A DNA stretch of 47,546 nt from Turicibacter sp. (GTDB lineage Bacteria > Bacillota_I > Bacilli_A > MOL361 > Turicibacteraceae). Each line of letters starts with the position of its first letter. The first letter of the stretch is position 1. Shown here in pieces: positions 34,830-44,264 of this stretch. The DNA is taken from the NCBI GenBank assembly GCA_009787345.1, contig WRGF01000215.1:1-47546 (forward strand). The letters run 5' to 3'. The notes under the pieces are model-generated. The model made no database searches. It was not told where the DNA came from and saw only the letters and a program-made list of their open reading frames with translations. Both the position numbers and the translations under genes were made by a program.

Positions 34830-34871
34830 AGTATACCATAAACCAGTAGGATTAGCCACTAAAACGCTTTT
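34830..34871 (-). promoter_or_regulatory. Promoter and operator-like element of the two-component genes
   Basis: Minus-strand extended -10 TGG-TATACT (34830-34835) with a poor -35. The element CTAAAACGCTTTT (34859-34871) adjoins the upstream edge of the -35 region and is identical over 13 bp to the galK operator, which suggests that the same LacI-family protein (GalR or CcpA) acts on both. Confidence 0.6.
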
Positions 34872-34876
34872 CTTAG

Positions 34877-34994
34877 GTAGTGTAAACTAATTAGGGAGAA
34901 GACGAAAAATGGAAATTCCTGTATAATTGAGAGTGCTAACCAACAATTAGGGGGAATTTCCATTATGAAATATTTTCTATCACACCTTGTCCAC
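34877..34994 (+). mobile_element. Probable solo left end of an IS256-like insertion sequence
   Basis: Between the two-component promoter and the GH42 gene lies GTAGTGTAAACTAATT, a promoter-like TATAAT (34922-34927) framed by a perfect 12-bp inverted repeat (AATGGAAATTCC at 34908-34919, GGAATTTCCATT at 34953-34964), then AGGGGGAA and an ATG at 34965. This layout recalls the upstream end of IS256-type elements, where such a repeat frames the transposase promoter. The frame from 34965 then runs into the antisense of the GH42 gene, so no transposase remains. Family naming is from memory of the pattern. Confidence 0.4.
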
Positions 34995-34997
34995 GCA

Positions 34998-37064
34998 TTA
35001 CCGCCCCATGCGGGTATCTTTTTTCGTTTTTACTATCTTCACACCATATGCATTGAGGATAATCTCTCCACTTACACTTTCATCCGCAATTATATCCCTC
35101 GCTTCTTGTTCCAGGAAAACTTTTTGGCTGTTTTCTGTAAAATTCATGATAAACACATATTTATATTGCTCGTCCTCACGTACTTGAATGGAAACGCCTT
35201 TATCATGTTTAATGGCGAAAGGTGGGACTATTTGCAATTCATCCAAAACATTTTGGTAAAAGTCCTTATGAAAATTGTCTTCTAAGCGCGCTCCGATAAA
35301 GTAGGTTGTCCCTTTTCCAAAAATATTTTTAGTGACTGCAGGTGACCCTTGATAGAATTCTTGTTGATAAGTTCCGAGCGAATCTACTTGTTGAGACGTT
35401 TCTAAAATCGTAGCATAGTCTTTGGCATTATATGTTTTCCCAAAATATTTTACTGCGTTTGTATCTTTCGGGTAATATGTATCAGTTTCCAGTACATTAA
35501 TACTAAATAGTTCTTGCAATTTCTTTGGCCAGCCACCGGTGTAAGTTAAATCATGCTCATCAACCAATCCACTTAGATACGTCATGACAAGTGTACCACC
35601 GTTGTTAGCGAATTCCTGGAAACGTTTCATTAATGACTTTGACATTAAATAAAGCATTGGCACCACTAGCAATTTGTACTTTGAAAAATCTTGTTCTTTC
35701 GTAATCACATCGACGGGAATATCTTTTTCCCAAAATGCTTTATAGTGCTGTTGTAAGGTTTGTGGATATTGTTTTGATTCTAAACCGAAACCTTGGGCAT
35801 CGTTAAGCGCCCAGTTGCTCTCCCAATCGTATAAAATCGCGACTTTTGAATCAGGCATTGTCCCTACTATATCTGAAAGCTTTTCTAGATTTTTTCCCAC
35901 TTCTGCCACTTCTTTGAAAACACGGTTGTTGGGATTTCTGTCGTGATCAATGACTGCACCATGAAATTTTTCAGAAGAGCCTCTTGATTTACGCCACTGG
36001 AAGTACATAACACTGTCTGAACCATGTGCTAAAAATTGCATGGAGGAGAGTAAATGCATTCCCGGACGTTTCGTTTTATTGACAGGGTGCCAGTTAACCC
36101 CGCTTGGCGTACATTCTAAGATTAGAAACGACTGTTGCTTTAAGCTTCGGTATAAATCGTTGATAAATCCAACTTTCATTGCCAGATTAGCCGTTGTTTC
36201 CCAGTCATTGTGCCATGCGGGGTAGCAATCCCAACTAAGGATATCCACATGTTTTGAAAATTTGCTATAATCCAGTGCTTGAAATGGAATAAGGTCATTT
36301 GTATCTGCCATGAAGTTAGTGGTGACGGGAATATTCGGCGTCAACTCCCTTAATGGTATAATCTCATTTTCATAAAAATCAATTGTTTGATCGGTTACAA
36401 AACGTCTCCAATCCAGGTTCAACCCATGAACCATATTTTCTCCAATAGGCGAAGGTGACTCGATTTGCTCCCAATTGGTAATGGTATGGCTCCAAAACGG
36501 TCCCCACCATGCAAGATTTAATGCTTCGAGGGTGGCATATTTTTCTTTTAGCCAATTTCTAAATGCTTGCTGACAAGTCGGGCAATGACACTCACCACTA
36601 TATTCATTTGAAACATGCCACATCATTAATGCCGGATGGTTTCTATATCGTTCTGCTAATTTACGATTCATAACCACTACTTTTTCGCGATAAACAGGTG
36701 AGGTTAAACAATGATTATGGCGACCACCATGCAGCATTTTTTCTCGTCGCTCGTTGGTTCTTAGAACTTCAGGGTATTTATGGGACATCCATGCTGGCCG
36801 TGCACCACTTGGAGTAGCCAATGCGACTTTTGCCCCATTAGTTGCAATATTATTCATAATATTATCTAGCCACTCAAATTCAAATCGACCTTCTTCTGGT
36901 TCCAGTGCTGCCCAAGAAAAAATCCCGATGGAGAAGGCATTTGTATGGGCTAATTTCATAAATTTCAAATCTTCTTCCAGTATTTCTGGATTGTCTATCC
37001 ATTGATCTGGGTTATAATCACCGCCGTGAAGCATGTGCTTGGCGACTGCATTTTTATTTTTCAT
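34998..37064 (-). CDS. ganA: Beta-galactosidase, GH42 (GanA type)
   Basis: A 688-residue GH42 enzyme that trims galactose from beta-1,4-galacto-oligosaccharides. Acid/base Glu154 is in HVSNEYSGECHC and nucleophile Glu317 in LILECTPSGVNW. Cys119, Cys159, Cys161 and Cys164 form the zinc site of the GanA subgroup. C-terminal trimerisation (IVGTMPDSKVAILYDWESNW region) and beta domains are complete. No signal peptide. GGAGGACTAACC leads into ATG 37064. Last gene of the galactan operon; its 3' end lies against a probable insertion-sequence end, whose inverted repeat followed by TTTTT may serve as its terminator. Confidence 0.96.
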   Translation of the reverse strand: MKNKNAVAKHMLHGGDYNPDQWIDNPEILEEDLKFMKLAHTNAFSIGIFSWAALEPEEGRFEFEWLDNIMNNIATNGAKVALATPSGARPAWMSHKYPEVLRTNERREKMLHGGRHNHCLTSPVYREKVVVMNRKLAERYRNHPALMMWHVSNEYSGECHCPTCQQAFRNWLKEKYATLEALNLAWWGPFWSHTITNWEQIESPSPIGENMVHGLNLDWRRFVTDQTIDFYENEIIPLRELTPNIPVTTNFMADTNDLIPFQALDYSKFSKHVDILSWDCYPAWHNDWETTANLAMKVGFINDLYRSLKQQSFLILECTPSGVNWHPVNKTKRPGMHLLSSMQFLAHGSDSVMYFQWRKSRGSSEKFHGAVIDHDRNPNNRVFKEVAEVGKNLEKLSDIVGTMPDSKVAILYDWESNWALNDAQGFGLESKQYPQTLQQHYKAFWEKDIPVDVITKEQDFSKYKLLVVPMLYLMSKSLMKRFQEFANNGGTLVMTYLSGLVDEHDLTYTGGWPKKLQELFSINVLETDTYYPKDTNAVKYFGKTYNAKDYATILETSQQVDSLGTYQQEFYQGSPAVTKNIFGKGTTYFIGARLEDNFHKDFYQNVLDELQIVPPFAIKHDKGVSIQVREDEQYKYVFIMNFTENSQKVFLEQEARDIIADESVSGEIILNAYGVKIVKTKKDTRMGR

Positions 37065-37102
37065 GGTTAGTCCTCCGTCAAATTATCTCATACCTAACTT
37101 AA

Positions 37103-38350
<1,248 letters not shown>

Positions 38351-39241
38351 TTACCCTTTGCTAGCACCTGCCATAATACCCTCTATCAAATATTTTTGTA
38401 AAAACACGTAAATACATGTAATAGGAAGGGCTACCAATACTGCGCCCGCAGCAAATGAAGTATACTGGTTGGACGCATTTCCATTAATCATATCAAAAAG
38501 TCCAATAGCTAACGTAAAGTTTGAATTGGTGCTAATAATTAGGCGGGGGAAGATAAAATCCATCCACGGAACCATGAAATTAGTAACCGCCACGAAAGAA
38601 ATAATCGGTTTCATTAAGGGAAACACCACATAACGGAATGTTTGGAACTTTGAAGCCCCGTCTAACATTGCCGACTCATCCAACTCCTTGGGTACTGAGG
38701 ATAAATACCCTTTAATTAACCAAGTGTTGAAGGGGATTTGCCCAGCAGAATATAGCAATATCAATGCCCAATGGTTATCCAAAAGGTTAAAAGTTAAGAA
38801 CAGTACATATAAGGCAGTCATAGCCATAAAACTTGGGAAAATTTGAAGAATCATTACGGATAACAATGCGGTTTTTTTAAACTTAAAATTGAACCTTCCA
38901 AAAATATAACCTAAACTCGTGGAGAGGAAAACATTAATGACCATTGTAATCACAGCAATTTTAAAGGTATTCCAATACCACCTCAAGTAATTCGTATTTT
39001 GAATGAGGTTAATGTAATGATTCAAAGTAGGATTTTGTGGAATGAACCTCGAACTTGCAAGGGAGTTTCCTGGATTAAATGAAGACCCCACTATCCAAAG
39101 TATTGGGAATAGGACGATGACGGACATAATAATCAGTTCTGTGTAAAGTGCAATGTGGGTAATTACTTCTTTAAACTGGCTTTTATTATTTAAAGCGCTT
39201 ATATCTGTCTTATCTTTTATAGTACTTTGAGAATGCCTCAT
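38351..39241 (-). CDS. ganQ: Galactan-oligosaccharide ABC importer permease (GanQ/MalG type)
   Basis: A 296-residue permease with six membrane helices. The EAA-type loop reads ELDESAMLDGASKFQTFRYVVFPLM (core ESAMLDGASKF), and the C-terminus IEGIMAGASKG is typical of MalG-group permeases. The first 30 residues are polar and cytoplasmic. Starts three bases after the preceding gene's stop. Inferred cargo is beta-1,4-galacto-oligosaccharide from its GH53 and GH42 neighbours. Confidence 0.92.
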   Translation of the reverse strand: MRHSQSTIKDKTDISALNNKSQFKEVITHIALYTELIIMSVIVLFPILWIVGSSFNPGNSLASSRFIPQNPTLNHYINLIQNTNYLRWYWNTFKIAVITMVINVFLSTSLGYIFGRFNFKFKKTALLSVMILQIFPSFMAMTALYVLFLTFNLLDNHWALILLYSAGQIPFNTWLIKGYLSSVPKELDESAMLDGASKFQTFRYVVFPLMKPIISFVAVTNFMVPWMDFIFPRLIISTNSNFTLAIGLFDMINGNASNQYTSFAAGAVLVALPITCIYVFLQKYLIEGIMAGASKG

Positions 39242-39244
39242 ACT

Positions 39245-40621
39245 TTATGCCCCTTCCTTAAAGGATTTTGTTCGAGTAAAATTCCATGCTGAAATTGTTC
39301 CGATGACTAAGAAAATAATGATTGACATAACCGCTGCCATATCATACATTCTTTGATCCAAGGTTAATTTAAAAATCCATGAAATTAGGATATCCGTTTG
39401 TCCAGCGTGGATGAAGTTGGGGTTAATCGGTCCACCACCCGTTAAAAAGTAAATCAAACCAAAGTTATTGAAATTACTGGCAAAATTCATGATAAGGAGA
39501 GGAGCCGTAGCGGATAAGACCAACGGGAGGGTAATTTTCCAAAATTGTTGTTTTTCATTGGCTCCATCAATCTCCGCTGCTTCGTAAATATCCTTTGAAA
39601 TCGAGGTCATGACCCCAGACATTAAAGCCATAAAGTAAGGGAACCCTAGCCAAATACCAATTAAAACAATTGTCATGCGGGGCAACCATGGGTTATTAGG
39701 GTCACTTAACCAAAAAATTGGGGAATCAATCACGCCTAAGTTTAAAAGCATTCGGTTTATTGGACCAAATTGACCATTTAAAAGTTGTTGGAAGTTTAGT
39801 TGTGATAAGATTGCAGGCATCGCCCATGGCAAGATGAGGACACTTCGCCAAACTTTTTTCGCCTTAACCCTTTTATTATTCAGTACCACCGCTTGAAATA
39901 GGCCAAGGAAAAATGGGATGACTGTTGATAGTACTGCGAATAATACTGTCCAAAGAAAAACATGTAGGAAAGTATGGAGCCAAATATCCCCGCCGAATGT
40001 GCCGCTTTCGTTACCCAAAGAAAATAGGCGACTAAAATTACTTAACCCCACCCAATCGAGCAAATTTGTGGGAGGCATATTATTATTGTTATAATTCGTA
40101 AATGCCACCAAGAAAGAAAAAATCATAGGCATCACTACGAACATCAACAACATGAACGCAGATGGAATCATAATCAAATATTCAAATGAATTTTCCCATG
40201 TTTTTTTCAGCCACCCTCTACTTGAAATCGCTATGTTGGATTCCGAGATTTCCTTGGCAGTAACATAGGCGTCTTTTACATTCAAGTACCATACTCCTAC
40301 AATAATTGCTAACAAAATAACTGCAATAATTCCTTGAATTAATAGCATGACAGAATTATCACCCGCCGATAGTCCTCTTTCAGTTAAAATTGAAGTTTGG
40401 GTACCCAATGTAAGAATCCCCCAAATCCCTTTACCAAAAAACCCCATATTTCTAAATGCGAACTGCTCATTCAAAAAATAGTTTCCTGTTAACAATTCAA
40501 TCAGTAGCGTCCCTATTTGAAGAACAAAAAAGAAAATGGCTTTACCCACTTGCCCATTGTACAGTTGTCCAGTTCCCCATAATATTAAAGAGGAAAATGC
40601 TGCTATTTTTGGATTTTTCAT
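39245..40621 (-). CDS. ganP: Galactan-oligosaccharide ABC importer permease (GanP/MalF type)
   Basis: A 458-residue MalF-type permease. It has two or three extra N-terminal helices (from residue about 5, with the LWGTGQLYNGQVGKAIFF segment typical of GanP/MdxF) ahead of the six-helix permease core, whose loop reads EAAEIDGANEKQQFWKITLPLV (core EAAEIDGANEKQ). ATG 40621 is preferred to the longer frame because GGGAG stands seven bases upstream. A 65-bp gap upstream contains a palindrome (40664-40678). Confidence 0.93.
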   Translation of the reverse strand: MKNPKIAAFSSLILWGTGQLYNGQVGKAIFFFVLQIGTLLIELLTGNYFLNEQFAFRNMGFFGKGIWGILTLGTQTSILTERGLSAGDNSVMLLIQGIIAVILLAIIVGVWYLNVKDAYVTAKEISESNIAISSRGWLKKTWENSFEYLIMIPSAFMLLMFVVMPMIFSFLVAFTNYNNNNMPPTNLLDWVGLSNFSRLFSLGNESGTFGGDIWLHTFLHVFLWTVLFAVLSTVIPFFLGLFQAVVLNNKRVKAKKVWRSVLILPWAMPAILSQLNFQQLLNGQFGPINRMLLNLGVIDSPIFWLSDPNNPWLPRMTIVLIGIWLGFPYFMALMSGVMTSISKDIYEAAEIDGANEKQQFWKITLPLVLSATAPLLIMNFASNFNNFGLIYFLTGGGPINPNFIHAGQTDILISWIFKLTLDQRMYDMAAVMSIIIFLVIGTISAWNFTRTKSFKEGA

Positions 40622-40658
40622 AGTAAATCTCCCTTCCGAGTTTTTCACAACAATTCAT

Positions 40659-40688
40659 TTGACAACGAATTTTTCGTTAAAATATATC
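40659..40688. promoter_or_regulatory. Short palindrome before ganP, overlapping a plus-strand promoter-like sequence
   Basis: AACGAA (40664-40669) and TTCGTT (40673-40678) form a palindrome with a three-base centre. On the plus strand TTGACA (40659-40664) is followed, 17-18 bp away, by ATATAT/TATATC, resembling a promoter that would read antisense into the DUF1189 gene. It may be an operator for GanR or merely a small mRNA hairpin. Confidence 0.3.
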
Positions 40689-41469
40689 AGCTGATGGGGA
40701 CAATGTGTTTTTTATACACAGCGTATGCCCAGAAGGGAGTCCCTATATTATAAATGATGGTTAAAAATGCTGGTGTGAAAAATAAACCTATTACTAAAGT
40801 CACGATAACAGGTAAGACCGACGAAAACAAAATAAGATTAAAAACTTCCTTGTAACTAGGAAATTTCACGTGTTGAAATTTCAACAGCATGGCTAGGCCC
40901 GAAACAGTGACTGAATAAACCAATAGCATCAAAAATCCACTTCGATACATATTAATGATGTTGGGGACAATCAAATGTTGGCGCAAACCTGCAGCCACTG
41001 TCGTGAAAAAGTCATTTTCCAGCTCATTTGTCCTAAAATCTTCAAAGTCGATTCCTTCCCAATGACTGTACGAAAGCTTATATACTTGTTCTTGTGCGAC
41101 TAAAATCAATCCATCTCTTTGAAAATGAATTCCTTCTGTGAAAATAACGGAATTATCGTTTACACTCAATCGGAAATCATCTGATATGGGAATATTCACC
41201 ACTTCATGACACCTCAGCGCTCCTTCTAAAACAGAGCAATTTTGGGGAAGGTTCAAGATGACTTCATGCATTTCTTGCTCGCTTAATACCCAAACTGTAT
41301 TTTCCAACTGATAAATATCTAAGTCAAAAAGACGAATTACAAAGGGAAGCATAATCAAATTCCCCAAAATTGCTAGCAGAAAAAACGCATACCAAATCGG
41401 TGACTCCCTTAGACAGTAAACCGCTTCGGTTGAGTAGATAGCTTTGAAAGTCAATCTTAATTTCTTCAA
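40687..41469 (-). CDS. DUF1189-family membrane protein
   Basis: A 260-residue protein with one N-terminal helix (about 28-48), an outside beta-rich region (about 50-170) and three or four C-terminal helices (about 175-250). This matches DUF1189/YvdJ-type proteins found in maltodextrin and galactan operons of Bacilli; the function is unknown, perhaps a regulator or accessory of the sugar importer. TTG 41469 is the likely start, preceded by AAAGGGG nine bases upstream. It lies between the binding-protein and permease genes of the gan operon. Confidence 0.75.
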   Translation of the reverse strand: MKKLRLTFKAIYSTEAVYCLRESPIWYAFFLLAILGNLIMLPFVIRLFDLDIYQLENTVWVLSEQEMHEVILNLPQNCSVLEGALRCHEVVNIPISDDFRLSVNDNSVIFTEGIHFQRDGLILVAQEQVYKLSYSHWEGIDFEDFRTNELENDFFTTVAAGLRQHLIVPNIINMYRSGFLMLLVYSVTVSGLAMLLKFQHVKFPSYKEVFNLILFSSVLPVIVTLVIGLFFTPAFLTIIYNIGTPFWAYAVYKKHIVPIS

Positions 41470-41569
41470 CTATTTCAACCCCTTTGTAAAAACATCCTGT
41501 GCTATCATTGAAAACGAATGTCCAAAGGGCTAGAATATTTATACCTCACCCTTTAGGACTCCCTTACTT

Positions 41570-42832
41570 TTATTGCAAAGAGGCAGCTTGCTTGAAATCT
41601 ATTTCTGCTCTATCTGCTGCTTCTTGCGGGGTTGCTAAACCATCCCAGACTGATTTTAACATTAATTCAGCGGGTGTCCACCAGTACTGAATTTCTGGAA
41701 TTAAAGGCATCGGAATTGAATTTTGAGCTTGCTCCAAAATCCCCAGCATATACTCATTTTCATTTAGTCCTTTAATTGTCGTCCCATCGATAATAGCTGG
41801 AATCGAACCCCGAGCCTCAAAAATTATTTGCAAGCCTTCATCGGAAGCCATAAATTCAAGTACAGCACGCGCTTCATCAACATGATGGGAAAAAGGACTG
41901 ACAGCCCCTATGATATGACCAGAAAAGGTTGTTCCTTGAACCCCATTGATAGTTGGCAAAGTAGTCACCCCAAACTCGAAATCAGGGTGTCCCATAATAT
42001 CCGATAATGTCCAAGGTCCTGTAAACAAGTACGGCGTTTCTCCTTTTACAAAGCTACCAACCGTACTATCCCAATCCAAGTCCCCTGATGGCACAGGTAA
42101 TATTTCACGAATCTGTTGAACAAACTCCAAAGCAGCAATCATTTCTGGGGAGTTAAAGTTTACTTGATTGGGATCTTCATGTTCCGGACCGAATAACTCA
42201 TAACCGTGAGCACTTAAAATAAAATGGCTTGTATAAGCATCCCCCGCTTGATATCTTAAAAGAAATCGATTGTTGGACGGTTCGTTAAATATTGCTGCTT
42301 GTTCCAGCAATTCCTCAAAGCTAGTCGCAACCTCTAACCCATATTCTTCCAACAAAGTCTTATTGTAAAATAAAGCAATAGATTCAGTCGTTAATGGAAC
42401 ACCGAAATAATTTCCTTCAAAAGAAACTGTGGAAAGTGCACTTTCCGGCACTCTTCCTTTCATTAATTCCCCAAAACTCTCTCCAAGGGGAAGCAACAAA
42501 TTTTGATTTACACCACGGGACATCAAGTCGTGGGGAAGTAAAAATATATCCCCACCCAAGTTTGCTGGACCGTCGAGACTTAATTGATTCAAAGTCTCGG
42601 ACGGACTGATTTGCTGAAAATTAAAACTCATGTCTGGAAATTCACTTTCCAATGCCTGAATTAAATCAGCTGCATACGTATCTTGATCCAACCAAAGGGT
42701 AAGCTCTACGTGACTTTCATTTCCATCTTGACTAACTCCAGGGGTATCATTGTTCCCTGAACAAGCGCCTAAAAGCATCAACGTCAAGCAACTTCCAATA
42801 AGTGTTCCAACATGTTTTTTTCTTCGCATCAT
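41570..42832 (-). CDS. ganS: Galactan-oligosaccharide-binding lipoprotein (GanS type)
   Basis: A 420-residue family 1 solute-binding protein. The signal peptide ends in LGAC with lipid-attached Cys24. VELTLWLDQDTYAAD opens the binding domain and GVPLTTESIALFYNKTLL, PYLFTGPWTLSDIM are typical maltodextrin/galactan-binding blocks. GGAGG is five bases before the first of two ATGs, so ATG 42832 is chosen; the longer frame runs into promoter sequence. First gene of the gan operon. Confidence 0.92.
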   Translation of the reverse strand: MMRRKKHVGTLIGSCLTLMLLGACSGNNDTPGVSQDGNESHVELTLWLDQDTYAADLIQALESEFPDMSFNFQQISPSETLNQLSLDGPANLGGDIFLLPHDLMSRGVNQNLLLPLGESFGELMKGRVPESALSTVSFEGNYFGVPLTTESIALFYNKTLLEEYGLEVATSFEELLEQAAIFNEPSNNRFLLRYQAGDAYTSHFILSAHGYELFGPEHEDPNQVNFNSPEMIAALEFVQQIREILPVPSGDLDWDSTVGSFVKGETPYLFTGPWTLSDIMGHPDFEFGVTTLPTINGVQGTTFSGHIIGAVSPFSHHVDEARAVLEFMASDEGLQIIFEARGSIPAIIDGTTIKGLNENEYMLGILEQAQNSIPMPLIPEIQYWWTPAELMLKSVWDGLATPQEAADRAEIDFKQAASLQ

Positions 42833-42868
42833 TCTTACCTCCAATTTTAGTAACCGCTTCATGACTAT

Positions 42869-42897
42869 ATCGTAACCCCTTTCCCTCCGAAAGTAAA
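42869..42897 (-). promoter_or_regulatory. Promoter of the galactan operon
   Basis: Minus-strand TTTACT (42892-42897), 17-bp spacer, TACGAT (42869-42874), with an overlapping TATAGT alternative (42864-42869). About 25 bp upstream of the ribosome site of the binding-protein gene. Confidence 0.6.
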
Positions 42898-42954
42898 GCA
42901 TTAATTTAATTTATTTATCGTTTTTAATAAAAGTTTTACCAGGAGGAGAAAATG

Positions 42955-42996
42955 AAAACAGCATGAAAAAGATTCGTGCATCTCTCATGCTGTTTT
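42955..42996 (-). terminator. Terminator after ganR
   Basis: AAAACAGCATGA (42955-42966) and TCATGCTGTTTT (42985-42996) form a perfect 12-bp stem with an 18-base loop, six bases after the ganR stop. It separates the repressor transcript from the operon. Confidence 0.8.
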
Positions 42997-43001
42997 TCAT
43001 C

Positions 43002-44000
43002 CTACCTCTCGGAGCTTCGCCTTGCTATAAGCGTTGCCCCCACAAAAACGGATTTCGGTATATCTCTATTGTCATTAATTCTTTCGAGGAGTAACTTGAT
43101 AGCTGTTTTACACATCTCAGGAATATCCAACCTGAAGGTCGAGAGGGGCGGGGAAACATATTTTGCCACACTCATGTCATTGACGCTCAATATGCTAATT
43201 TTTTGAGGAATAGCAACGTGACGCTCATTCAATAATTGCAAACATCCTACTGCCAATACGTCAGAAGCAATAAAGAAAGCAGAAGGAATTAATTCTTCCC
43301 CTAGTGTATCCAAAACCGTCCGCATCAATTCGTAGCCATTTTCTACCGTAAAATGCCCCTTACCAAAAATATACTCCTCATTTAGCACCCCTTTTCGTTC
43401 GGAATAGTTTCTAAATTCAGTCTCTCGAATGTCCTTAAATGCCGTGCCAGTATTTGGATCATAGTACCCGCCACCTATGAATCCAATTTTTTGATGACCT
43501 TTTGTTATAAAAAAATCCAACGCTGCTTTTACAACGTTTTCCATATCTGGCCTAACTGAGTCAAAAATAACGGGATCGGGAGAACTATCCAAGAAAACCC
43601 CATGATGTGTAATAGCTTTCAAATATTCCAATTCTGCTTCCTTAAAAGCCCCAACAGCTATAAATCCATTCAAATCTCTCGGTACGCATTCAATTCCGTC
43701 CTCAATCGAGTAGAAATCTATGTCGACATTATGCTGCCCAGCCGACGATTCCACTTCAAGCCGCATCTCCTTAAAATATAAATCTTGAAGTTCCTCTTCA
43801 TCCGTTATCCAATATAAAAACGCAATTTTACGAACTAATGGTTGAAAATTTCCTTTTTTATAATCCAATTCCAAAGCAGCCTTGGTTATTTTATCCCTTG
43901 TTTCAGGCAAGACATTTAAGGTTGAATCATTACTTAAGACCCGGGAAACTGTCGCCACTGAAAAACCCGACTTCTCTGCAATCGCTTTAATTGTTGCCAT
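43002..44000 (-). CDS. ganR: LacI-family repressor of the galactan operon (GanR type)
   Basis: A 332-residue LacI-type regulator. The helix-turn-helix IKAIAEKSGFSVATVSRVLS lies at residues 4-23 and is followed by the hinge and a sensor domain with KIGFIGGGYYD, SAFFIASDVLAVG and ISILSVNDMSVAKYVSPPLST. ATG 44000 is chosen since AGGAGG is seven bases upstream; GTG 44006 would leave almost no spacing. Located directly upstream of ganS and oriented with it, which suggests control of the operon by galactobiose-type ligands. It resembles galR of this window in several blocks. Confidence 0.9.
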   Translation of the reverse strand: MATIKAIAEKSGFSVATVSRVLSNDSTLNVLPETRDKITKAALELDYKKGNFQPLVRKIAFLYWITDEEELQDLYFKEMRLEVESSAGQHNVDIDFYSIEDGIECVPRDLNGFIAVGAFKEAELEYLKAITHHGVFLDSSPDPVIFDSVRPDMENVVKAALDFFITKGHQKIGFIGGGYYDPNTGTAFKDIRETEFRNYSERKGVLNEEYIFGKGHFTVENGYELMRTVLDTLGEELIPSAFFIASDVLAVGCLQLLNERHVAIPQKISILSVNDMSVAKYVSPPLSTFRLDIPEMCKTAIKLLLERINDNRDIPKSVFVGATLIARRSSER

Positions 44001-44081
44001 TTTCACTCCTCCTGACTTTCCTAGGCTATTATTTCCTCCAGATAAGACAGAAAAAATTCTCTAACTTATCCTTCATCACTC

Positions 44082-44131
44082 ATTATACCTCATCCTCCAC
44101 GTCTTTTCACTATTTTTGGTAAAAAATTTAC
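44082..44131 (-). promoter_or_regulatory. ganR promoter with an upstream palindrome
   Basis: Minus-strand GTGAAA (44105-44110), 17-bp spacer, TATAAT (44082-44087). The palindrome GTAAAAAATTTAC (44119-44131) lies just upstream and may be an autoregulatory site. The remaining stretch up to 44264 shows no clear feature. Confidence 0.6.
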
Positions 44132-44264
44132 TAAATAAGATTACTGTAACACTTAACAGCCTTAAATGGACGATAAATACCAAATCCCCCCCAATTCATG
44201 ATAAAATGGATAATGGATATTCCAAAAAAGTGTTGACGCAGCATAAATCCAAGGGGGGAAACAC

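Noticed and set aside
34965-35285. 106-codon plus-strand frame starting at ATG 34965
   Set aside because: The first codons may belong to a lost transposase, but the rest is antisense to the well-supported GH42 gene.
39200-39216. AAGCGCTT palindrome resembling a CcpA site inside the start of ganQ
   Set aside because: It lies within coding sequence, encodes ordinary residues and has no promoter near it; a chance match is as likely.
44232-44262. TTGACG before the SH3b gene as a promoter
   Set aside because: No -10 box stands at the right distance; the ribosome site follows too closely.
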